From the NCBI GenBank assembly GCA_002708205.1, contig PAMR01000024.1, positions 52,235 through 57,335 on the forward strand: a stretch of DNA of 5,101 bases, written 5' to 3'. The notes below the pieces were generated by a model, which saw nothing but the letters and a program-made list of their open reading frames with translations, was not told the DNA's origin and did not search any database. Numbering within the stretch: the first letter of the stretch is position 1; each line of letters opens with the position of its first letter. This document shows positions 1-5,101 of the stretch, one piece after another. The position numbers and the translations under genes were made by a program. This DNA is from Gammaproteobacteria bacterium. Its GTDB lineage: Bacteria > Pseudomonadota > Gammaproteobacteria > Pseudomonadales > Azotimanducaceae.

Positions 1-1
1 C

Positions 2-589
2 ATGACAACAGACGAAGTACAGTCTATTTTGACTGATCACGCCCGCTGGATCCGTTACCGTGCGAAAGAAGCCGCAGAAAATACACCTTGTTGGTATCCG
101 GATAGATACGAAAACGGGGCCATTTTGTATTATCTCGGGCAGCCCTATGTCCTTAAAGTCTTAATGGGTTCTGAAACAAGAATCAGTCTTCGCGACCAAG
201 AAATGGTGCTGTCGCTACGATCCGGAGATGATCCGAAAGCAGCCATTTGGAGATTTTATTCACAGAAGGCTGATGCTGTCCTACTGGATTCGCTGAGACG
301 TTGTGTTGAAAGTTCTCCTTTTGTTGAAAAGGAACCGGCATGGCGACATTTATATATGAAGTCTCGTTGGGGAAGCTGTTCTGCTAGCGGTCGGTTGTCT
401 CTAAATTCACATCTTGTAAAGGTCCCTAAGTCCCTTACCGACTACGTGGTTCATCATGAATTATGCCATTTGACAGAAATGAACCACGGGCCTCGATTCA
501 AAAAATTGATGAATAGGGTGGTGCCACACTGGAGAGAACAGCGTAAAAGCCTACAACACTATCTCGGCTTATTAGCAGAAACGGTATAA
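2..589 (+). CDS. YgjP-like (DUF45/M48-type) zinc metallopeptidase, 5' end probably missing
   Basis: The visible 195 residues match the YgjP/DUF45 family of small cytoplasmic metal-dependent peptidases, whose physiological substrates are mostly unknown. The diagnostic parts are RWGSCS at residues 122-127, then SLNSHLVKVP (133-142), then the zinc site HHELCH (151-156). In HExxH, H152 and H156 should bind zinc and E153 be the catalytic base; H162 in NHGPRF is the expected third ligand. The region around residues 40-72 (YYLGQPYVLKV) is the usual beta-rich section. Family members usually have a further N-terminal beta-hairpin of a few dozen residues before the helix seen here at 4-25. The ATG at base 2 is therefore probably an internal Met, with the true start upstream of the window; I cannot verify this because no upstream sequence is given. 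The stop TAA lies 30 bp before the ferredoxin start, so co-transcription is plausible. Family call is firm; biological role is not. Confidence 0.88.
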   Translation: MTTDEVQSILTDHARWIRYRAKEAAENTPCWYPDRYENGAILYYLGQPYVLKVLMGSETRISLRDQEMVLSLRSGDDPKAAIWRFYSQKADAVLLDSLRRCVESSPFVEKEPAWRHLYMKSRWGSCSASGRLSLNSHLVKVPKSLTDYVVHHELCHLTEMNHGPRFKKLMNRVVPHWREQRKSLQHYLGLLAETV

Positions 590-606
590 TGAAGTTACTT
601 ATTTTT

Positions 607-612
607 AGGAGG
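607..612 (+). promoter_or_regulatory. Ribosome binding site AGGAGG fixing a TTG start
   Basis: A perfect AGGAGG Shine-Dalgarno core sits 7 bp before the TTG at 620. It decides the start of the ferredoxin gene, because translating from this TTG gives the typical ferredoxin N-terminus (MPTIYFE) and there is no usable ATG or GTG nearby in that frame. Confidence 0.85.
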
Positions 613-619
613 CCTATAC

Positions 620-934
620 TTGCCAACGATCTATTTTGAAACATTAGACGGCGATACGGTGGCGGTTCAGGGTGATAGCGGCGATATCGTAATGGAATTA
701 GCTCGAGCGGAAGGGATCGAGGGCATTGACGCGGAATGTGGTGGTGGTTGTTCCTGTGCAACTTGCCATGTGCATGTATCGCCAGATTGGATGGAAAAAG
801 TCGGACCCCCGAGTGCTTTAGAGCGCGATATGTTGGAGTTTGATGGAGAAGTTTTAGATAACAGTCGTCTTTCGTGCCAAATAGAAATGGATGAAACGCT
901 GGATGGATTGATAGTTAAAGTGGTAGGACGGTAG
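620..934 (+). CDS. [2Fe-2S] ferredoxin, putidaredoxin/adrenodoxin type
   Basis: A 104-residue soluble one-electron carrier, the full usual length for adrenodoxin/putidaredoxin-type ferredoxins. The cluster ligands are visible: C40, C46 and C49 in the Cys-x5-Cys-x2-Cys pattern (CGGGCSCATCHV, 40-51) and C86 in RLSCQI. An additional Cys, C44, lies inside the cluster loop; this occurs in many bacterial members. The acidic stretch SALERDMLEFDGEVLDNSRL (66-84) corresponds to the helix that in adrenodoxin and putidaredoxin contacts the reductase and cytochrome P450. Translation starts at TTG, supported by AGGAGG 7 bp upstream. In this family electrons normally come from an FAD-dependent ferredoxin reductase and go to a P450, a dioxygenase or Fe-S assembly; none of those genes is in the window. 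The adjacent LLM flavin oxidoreductase is a possible but unproven client. The Isc ferredoxin role is less likely because no isc/hsc genes are near. Confidence 0.95.
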   Translation: MPTIYFETLDGDTVAVQGDSGDIVMELARAEGIEGIDAECGGGCSCATCHVHVSPDWMEKVGPPSALERDMLEFDGEVLDNSRLSCQIEMDETLDGLIVKVVGR

Positions 935-1012
935 GTGAAAGTTTCGGTGGAACTAGAAATTGAAAGTGCATTGCGGGTTCAGTCGCGAGCAGACCAGAAG
1001 GCAATGGTCTAA
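935..1012 (+). CDS. Possible 25-codon mini-ORF between ferredoxin and oxidoreductase genes
   Basis: GTG at 935 directly follows the ferredoxin TAG and opens a 25-codon frame (begins MKVSVELEIESALR) that ends with TAA at 1010-1012. An AGGA at 925-928, 6 bp upstream, could serve as ribosome binding site. The stop is only 3 bp before the ATG of the next gene, in the same frame. That next gene lacks a well-placed Shine-Dalgarno site of its own, so the mini-ORF could deliver ribosomes to it by translational coupling. I recognise no protein family in the peptide. It may equally be a chance ORF or the remnant of an older gene end. Confidence 0.25.
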   Translation: MKVSVELEIESALRVQSRADQKAMV

Positions 1013-1015
1013 ATT

Positions 1016-1771
1016 ATGCGACTGGGAGGTTTGCTAGCCCCTTTGGGGGATTCTGCTGTTGATCCTCAAGGGTTAGCCAATCACTGTCGAGCATTTGAAG
1101 ATTCGGGCTTTGACTCAATATGGATTCCGCAGGCTTTGGGAAGAGGGTTTATGTTTAGTGATCCCTTTGTCGCATTGACGGTGGCCGCGACAGTAACTAA
1201 TTTGGAAATTGGAACTGCCGTGGTTCAGTTGCCCCTCTATGACATGCCGGACCTCGCACACCGCATGGCGTCACTCACACAATTGGCACCCGATCGATTT
1301 GTTTTGGGGGTAGGCGCAGGTTCGACAGAGGCGGATTTTCGTTTGCTAGATAGACAATATAGTGAACGATTTTTAGACTATGATCAGAGGATCAGGGAAC
1401 TTAGGCAATGGAGAGACGCGGGACAATATTTGAATCGCGATCTGAATGTTTGGCCTCATCTCATAGGTAAACCGCCCATCCTTATGGGTACCTGGGGGAA
1501 AAATGTTGAGATAGCGGCGCGAGAATACGATGGTTGGATTGCTTCGGGAACCTACCGAACGAGCGATGAAATTTTGCGGTCCCTTAAGACATACCGTGCC
1601 TTCGGGGGAACGAGAGCGATAGTGTCAACTATCCAGGTAGGACCAGAAACAGACATTGAGTTGCTATCTCGGCAGCTCAAGAAGTACGAGGAATCTGGTA
1701 TTGATGACGCTATTTTGATGCCCCTGAACGGATCTCCTCCCTTAGAAAAATTAAGAAAATTAGTTCAATAA
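1016..1771 (+). CDS. LLM-class (luciferase-like) flavin-dependent oxidoreductase
   Basis: A 251-residue protein of the bacterial luciferase-like superfamily, soluble TIM-barrel enzymes that use FMN or coenzyme F420 for monooxygenation or hydride transfer. Family landmarks in order: the first strand MRLGGLLAP (1-9); FEDSGFDSIWIPQ (27-39), the typical second strand; LEIGTAVVQLPLYDMPDLAHR (63-83), the usual 'G(T)xV.P...P..lA' segment; LTQLAPDRFVLGVGAG (87-102), the most conserved barrel strand; then GKPPILMGTWGKNVEIAAREYDGWI (151-175), the conserved C-terminal barrel strand and helix. Many relatives are about 280-340 residues; this one is shorter, with a compact section between residues 133 and 150 and a short C-terminus, but no frameshift or early stop is evident. 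ATG at 1016 fits the family start, although the nearest purine-rich stretch, AGAAGG at 996-1001, is too far for an efficient ribosome site. Substrate and cofactor (FMN versus F420) cannot be decided from the sequence. Confidence 0.9.
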   Translation: MRLGGLLAPLGDSAVDPQGLANHCRAFEDSGFDSIWIPQALGRGFMFSDPFVALTVAATVTNLEIGTAVVQLPLYDMPDLAHRMASLTQLAPDRFVLGVGAGSTEADFRLLDRQYSERFLDYDQRIRELRQWRDAGQYLNRDLNVWPHLIGKPPILMGTWGKNVEIAAREYDGWIASGTYRTSDEILRSLKTYRAFGGTRAIVSTIQVGPETDIELLSRQLKKYEESGIDDAILMPLNGSPPLEKLRKLVQ

Positions 1772-1791
1772 ATACAATAATTTACTATAAA

Positions 1792-1807
1792 TATTTAATT
1801 TTAAATA
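1792..1807. repeat. Short AT-only inverted repeat
   Basis: TATTTAA (1792-1798) and TTAAATA (1801-1807) are perfect 7-bp inverted repeats separated by TT. They lie in a run of about 45 almost pure A/T bases just after the oxidoreductase stop. The low complexity makes chance likely. It could be a DNA-binding-protein site or simply the AT-rich part of a promoter region. Confidence 0.3.
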
Positions 1808-1815
1808 ACATACAA

Positions 1816-1868
1816 AATGAAGATTGATAGCGCCGTAGTGGCTTCATTCTGGTAGGCTGGTTTTTTTT
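1816..1868 (+). terminator. Imperfect terminator-like hairpin with T8 run
   Basis: AATGAAG (1816-1822) pairs perfectly with CTTCATT (1842-1848), and an inner CCG/TGG pairing (1833-1835 with 1839-1841) is possible in the 19-nt loop. A run of eight T follows at 1861-1868. The 12 nt between stem and T-run and the AT-rich stem make this a weak intrinsic terminator. Its position, 45 bp after the oxidoreductase stop and about 45 bp before the ABC transporter start, supports a transcription boundary here. A promoter for the exporter genes should also lie in 1772-1914; the best match I see, TTCAAT (1764-1769) with TATAAA (1786-1791), is poor, and a transcript from it would include this hairpin in its leader. 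Confidence 0.35.
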
Positions 1869-1904
1869 GTGTCCGACCTTTTTGTAAGTCTCTCAGCGAA
1901 TTTC

Positions 1905-1909
1905 GGAAG
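1905..1909 (+). promoter_or_regulatory. Ribosome binding site GGAAG supporting a GTG start
   Basis: GGAAG lies 5 bp before GTG at 1915. An in-frame TAA at 1885-1887 rules out a start further upstream, and no other usual start codon lies between. A second in-frame GTG at 1924 is 14 bp from this site and so less favoured. Confidence 0.6.
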
Positions 1910-1914
1910 CGATC

Positions 1915-3777
1915 GTGGTTTCAGTGACCCCAGCTGCACCGAGGCGAGAACGATCATCGTTTAAGCACCTCGGGCATTTAAAACGTCTATTAGACTACCT
2001 ACGGCACTATAAATGGGTTCTTGTGGCGGCTTTTTTTGGCCTTCTGATTACGAGATTCCTTGATGCGATAACGCCTCTATTAATGAAAATGGCCATTGAT
2101 AGTTTGGCCGATCCTGAAATACCGCCAAATGTTCTAGTCCCCGCTCTAGGTATGATTGGCATAGTGGTAGTGAGATTTTTCATTTTTGTTGTCTCAAGAC
2201 GCGCAATGCGCCGCATATCAATAGCAGTTGCCTATGATTTGCGAAAACGGGTTTTTAATCACATACAGCCCCAAGGACCAAACTTTTTCAACAAGTTCAG
2301 TACCGGGGACCTGATGTCTCGTACGATTAATGACATTAATATGGTCCGGATGGTGGTCTCGTTTGGGGCTGTTGATCTCATACTCTTCATTTTTACGCTA
2401 GCAACGGGGGCTTACTTTATGTGGATGCTGTCTCCGGATTTAGCGGTTTGGGTGGTAGCACCGCTTCCTCTTTTGGCCCTAGTAGGATTCCTATTAGCTC
2501 GGCGAATGTTTCCCTACTATCGAGATCAGCAGGAGGCAATGGCTGCGGTCAATACGTTTACTCAAGAAAATCTTAATGGCATTCGAACGATTCAGGCCAT
2601 GTCTCAGGAAGAACAAGAGATAAAAAGCTTTTTTCAAGTTAGCACCAGGTACGCCCAAAAAGTTTATCGAGCAACTCGTTATAACGCCTGGATTAATCTG
2701 ATTATGCCGTTGATCTCCATCGCTCCACCAGCCTTTCTCATCTTCGTGGGAGGGGCCCTCGTGCTGAATGGGGAGATAACTTTGGGTACCTATACGGCTT
2801 TTACTGGTTATATGTGGATGGTGATATGGCCAGTTCGATTCATTGGTATGCAGTTATCTATGTTTGTTGCCGCTGCGGCTGGGACGCAGAGACTCTTCGA
2901 GATTTTAGATTACGAGCACGAGATTAAAGATTCTCCGAGGCAGTCTATCCCCAGTCACTTGGAAGGACGTATTGAATTTCGTGATTTGACATTCTCTCAT
3001 CCCGGCGCGGCCCGTCCAACTATTGAAAATGTGAGTTTGATGGTAGAACCTGGCGAAACCGTGGCGATTCTTGGGCGTGTGGGTTCTGGAAAATCGACCC
3101 TTCTAAAAGCAATTATTCGGTTGATTGATACACCGGAACATTCCGTATTTATAGACGGGCAAGATATTAGTAATTTTCCAGTACGGGAACTTCGTAAGGT
3201 AGTAGCACTTGTGCCGCAAGATCCTTTTTTGTTCTCGACGACGCTTCGCGAAAATCTCACGTACGACTTGCCTGAAAGAGAAGATCCAGAGCTGTGGATC
3301 GCTGCGGATGCCGCTGGGTTGACAGATGCAATTAAGGAATTTTCCGAGGGGCTTTCCACTATGGTAGGGGAGCGAGGGCAAACCCTTTCGGGTGGTCAAA
3401 AGCAGAGGGCTACATTGGCTAGGGGATTGGTTAGAAGATCGCCGATTCTTTTGCTGGACGATTGCTTTTCTGCAGTTGATACAGAAACTGAAGAGAAAAT
3501 ACTTTCGGGACTTACTCGCTTACGACAAGACCGAACTACCCTCCTAATTTCGCATCGTGTTTCTACTGCACGGCATGCTGATAGGATTTTAATTATCGAT
3601 AATGGCCGAATCTCAGAGTCGGGAACGCATGATCAGCTAATTGCTCTGGGTGGTTACTATGCTGATCTAGCGGCTATTCAGAGCGATCAAGATCAAGATC
3701 GGCAACGTAAAGCTCGACTGTTAAAGGATCTAGAAGACGAATCAGATGTCTTCTCGAACGTGGCGGGTGCTGATTGA
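1915..3777 (+). CDS. ABC exporter half-transporter, subunit with degenerate Walker B site
   Basis: A 620-residue type IV (type I exporter) half-transporter: six membrane helices (about 33-60, 74-97, 151-172, 174-197, 260-284, 290-318) followed by a nucleotide-binding domain from about 350. The motifs read: Walker A GRVGSGKST (387-395), Q-loop Q435, VGERG (484-488), signature LSGGQ (491-495), Walker B ILLLD (511-515), D-loop SAVD (519-522) and H-loop H547. The residue after Walker B, normally the catalytic Glu, is D516 (LLLDDCFSAVD). The A-loop position that is usually Tyr appears to be H362 (FSHPG). Asp for Glu together with an intact LSGGQ is known from the subunit that contributes the Walker motifs to the degenerate ATP site of heterodimeric exporters (YheI/BmrC, TM287, MdlA-like). 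The overlapping next gene supplies the partner. The protein sits in the inner membrane and probably exports a drug, lipid or peptide; the substrate is unknown. The tail after 588 is charged and coiled (DQDQDRQRKARLLKDLEDE). Confidence 0.93.
   Translation: MVSVTPAAPRRERSSFKHLGHLKRLLDYLRHYKWVLVAAFFGLLITRFLDAITPLLMKMAIDSLADPEIPPNVLVPALGMIGIVVVRFFIFVVSRRAMRRISIAVAYDLRKRVFNHIQPQGPNFFNKFSTGDLMSRTINDINMVRMVVSFGAVDLILFIFTLATGAYFMWMLSPDLAVWVVAPLPLLALVGFLLARRMFPYYRDQQEAMAAVNTFTQENLNGIRTIQAMSQEEQEIKSFFQVSTRYAQKVYRATRYNAWINLIMPLISIAPPAFLIFVGGALVLNGEITLGTYTAFTGYMWMVIWPVRFIGMQLSMFVAAAAGTQRLFEILDYEHEIKDSPRQSIPSHLEGRIEFRDLTFSHPGAARPTIENVSLMVEPGETVAILGRVGSGKSTLLKAIIRLIDTPEHSVFIDGQDISNFPVRELRKVVALVPQDPFLFSTTLRENLTYDLPEREDPELWIAADAAGLTDAIKEFSEGLSTMVGERGQTLSGGQKQRATLARGLVRRSPILLLDDCFSAVDTETEEKILSGLTRLRQDRTTLLISHRVSTARHADRILIIDNGRISESGTHDQLIALGGYYADLAAIQSDQDQDRQRKARLLKDLEDESDVFSNVAGAD
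3685..3700 (+). repeat. Hexanucleotide tandem repeat in the ABC gene 3' end
   Basis: GATCAA is repeated twice and followed by GATC, encoding the DQDQD of the charged C-terminal tail of the first half-transporter (residues 591-595). It keeps the reading frame and probably only varies tail length. Confidence 0.5.
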
Positions 3778-5101
3778 TGGCTGAGGCGAAAAGTACTTCC
3801 TCTATGGAGAGAAATTACTCGGCTTTTGATGTAGAACTCACTCATCAGGCTCTGAATATTCGAATGTTTATTCGGTTGCTCGGATGGATGAAGCCTTATC
3901 GGAAGACTCTTTTTGTTAGTATCGGACTGGTAGTTATGGGTGCCATTGCAGCCGTTATGCTGCCAGTCGTTACTGGAAGAGTAATAATTGATTCGATTCT
4001 TCTTCCGAGCACGACGGCGGAATCGCTGCCTGACTACGGAATGATCGGTTTGATGGAGTCGATTAGAAACCTTTTGCAAACGCAACCTCTTGTGGCGGCG
4101 GGAATACTCTATGTGCTCCTTACAGTTGCTCAATCGGTTCTTATGTTCGGCCATCAACTCACTTTGGCGAGTTCTGCGCTTAAATCTCTCCGTGATTTGC
4201 GTATGGATTTGTTTGCGAGTTTGGAATCCAAACCAGCTTCTTTCTACGACAATGTTGCTGTTGGTCGAGTGATGACAAGAGTTAGTAATGACGTTGAGAG
4301 TCTGTTTGGATTATTGACAGGATTTGGAATGCTTGCGGGGGAATTCGTACCATTTTTTATAGCACTATTCTTAATGATTCATATCAGCCCTGATTTAACG
4401 GGCGTCGTCGCTCTCGCACTTCCTCTTGCGGGAATCGGAACGTATATCTTTCGTCGTTTGATGTCTCGCATATTTCGGCTTATTAGGGATTCCGTGTCTT
4501 CGCTTAATCAGTACATGCAGGAAGACCTATCGGGTATTGAAGTGGTTCAGCTATCGAGTCGAGAACCAACCAATATGCAGCAATATCGGGAGCTGAATCA
4601 AAACAACCGCTTACAAGAAAATAGAGCAATCAACTACGAAGTGTTATACGAAAATTTTAATAATAGCCTTGCATCGATCGCGATCGCGGGAATTATTTGG
4701 TATGGCGGTGGACATGTAGTACAGAATGAAATATCCCTCGGAGCAATGGTTCTATTTACTAATCTGGTTCATATGATGATCCAGCCGGTAGTCGCGCTCG
4801 GACAACAATTTAATGTTCTATTTCGGTCGATGGCCTCTGGAGAACGAATTTTCCAAGCTCTGGACTGGGATGAAAAACTTCACGAACCCGATGAGCCGGT
4901 CAATTTACCAGATCGCCTTAGAGGGCAAATTGAGTTTCGAAATGTGCATTTTGCATATCGAGAGAATGATCCAGTACTAAAAAATGTATCGTTTGAAATT
5001 CAGCCCGGAGAAAAATTGGCAGTGGTAGGGCCTACCGGATCGGGAAAGAGCACCATTATTCGTCTGCTGGTACGTTTTTATGATTTTGCAGATAGTATGA
5101 T
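3777..5101 (+). CDS. ABC exporter half-transporter, second subunit, 3' end cut by window
   Basis: The frame opens with ATG at 3777, which shares its A with the TGA stop of the upstream gene (TGATG), a classic sign of translational coupling and of subunits made together. It stays open for 441 codons to the window end, about three quarters of a usual 580-620 residue subunit. After a 35-residue cytoplasmic N-terminus come six predicted membrane helices (about 44-70, 104-128, 176-200, 204-225, 297-315, 322-347). The coupling-helix region FYDNVAVGRVMTRVSNDVES (156-175) and VVQLSSRE (256-263) are typical of exporters. The nucleotide-binding domain begins near 385, with an A-loop Tyr at Y394 and Walker A GPTGSGKST at 418-426 (bases 5028-5054). 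The loop between helices 1 and 2 (about 71-103) is much longer than in the upstream subunit. Q-loop, signature, Walker B and H-loop lie beyond the window. As partner of a subunit with Asp in Walker B, it would be expected to carry the catalytic Glu and possibly an altered signature. Confidence 0.93.
   Translation, partial: MAEAKSTSSMERNYSAFDVELTHQALNIRMFIRLLGWMKPYRKTLFVSIGLVVMGAIAAVMLPVVTGRVIIDSILLPSTTAESLPDYGMIGLMESIRNLLQTQPLVAAGILYVLLTVAQSVLMFGHQLTLASSALKSLRDLRMDLFASLESKPASFYDNVAVGRVMTRVSNDVESLFGLLTGFGMLAGEFVPFFIALFLMIHISPDLTGVVALALPLAGIGTYIFRRLMSRIFRLIRDSVSSLNQYMQEDLSGIEVVQLSSREPTNMQQYRELNQNNRLQENRAINYEVLYENFNNSLASIAIAGIIWYGGGHVVQNEISLGAMVLFTNLVHMMIQPVVALGQQFNVLFRSMASGERIFQALDWDEKLHEPDEPVNLPDRLRGQIEFRNVHFAYRENDPVLKNVSFEIQPGEKLAVVGPTGSGKSTIIRLLVRFYDFADSM

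Noticed and set aside
749..751. Extra cysteine (C44) in the ferredoxin cluster loop, suggesting an unusual cluster.
   Set aside because: The four standard ligands (C40, C46, C49, C86) are all present, and an additional Cys in this loop is common among bacterial putidaredoxin-type ferredoxins.
1817..1855. A 12-codon ORF (MKIDSAVVASFW) that spans the hairpin in the intergenic region, reminiscent of an attenuator leader peptide.
   Set aside because: There is no ribosome binding site in front of the ATG, no run of a single amino acid's codons, and the downstream genes are not biosynthetic. Chance is the simpler explanation.
3693..4157. Long open frame on the minus strand (154 codons) across the junction of the two ABC transporter genes.
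   Set aside because: It lies antisense to two well-supported ABC subunits, has a low-complexity basic composition (many R, H, N, S) and no recognisable domain. The same holds for the minus-strand frames at 498-761, 2007-2216, 2997-3359 and 3103-3399.
4090..4272. A 60-codon plus-strand frame inside the second ABC gene.
   Set aside because: It is out of frame with the transporter gene, whose frame stays open and encodes conserved exporter motifs on both sides.
4675..4687. Palindrome CGATCGCGATCG including GCGATCGC, the cyanobacterial HIP1 octamer.
   Set aside because: I noticed only this one copy, inside a coding region, whereas HIP1 is highly repeated in the genomes that carry it.

Overview
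The window is a compact stretch of bacterial chromosome with moderate GC content (somewhat below 50% by eye). All supported genes lie on the + strand, and there is no sign of mobile elements, CRISPR, tRNA or rRNA. Start-codon use is mixed (TTG, ATG, GTG, ATG), Shine-Dalgarno sites are recognisable, and spacing is tight. A luciferase-like (LLM) flavin oxidoreductase, a putidaredoxin-type [2Fe-2S] ferredoxin and a YgjP-type metallopeptidase together suggest an environmental, possibly marine, bacterium. A Chloroflexota (SAR202-like) source would fit because that group is rich in LLM-type oxidoreductases. This is a weak inference from gene content, not a sequence match.

Left half (1-1771): the 3' part of a YgjP/DUF45 zinc metallopeptidase gene, whose N-terminus probably lies outside the window, is followed after 30 bp by a [2Fe-2S] ferredoxin gene with a TTG start and a perfect AGGAGG site. 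An 81-bp gap follows, which contains a possible 25-codon mini-ORF ending 3 bp before the next start. Then comes an LLM-class flavin-dependent oxidoreductase of 251 residues. Co-transcription of these three genes is plausible. The ferredoxin and the oxidoreductase are both redox proteins, but nothing in the sequence shows that they are partners.

Boundary (1772-1914): an AT-rich 143-bp intergenic region holds a small AT inverted repeat, a 7-bp hairpin and a T8 run. It is best read as an imperfect transcription boundary between the two gene groups.

Right half (1915-5101): two overlapping genes (TGATG, stop overlapping start) encode the two half-transporters of a heterodimeric ABC exporter. The first is complete (620 aa) and has Asp in place of the catalytic Glu after Walker B, but a canonical LSGGQ signature. 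This is the pattern of the subunit that carries the degenerate ATP site in exporters such as BmrC/BmrD (YheI/YheH), TM287/TM288 or MdlA/MdlB. The second runs off the end of the window just after Walker A, so its signature and Walker B motifs cannot be read. The substrate cannot be told from sequence.

Overall this is an ordinary housekeeping/accessory region. I see no convincing evidence of a previously undescribed system. The points most worth a second look are the asymmetric ABC exporter and the mini-ORF in front of the oxidoreductase.
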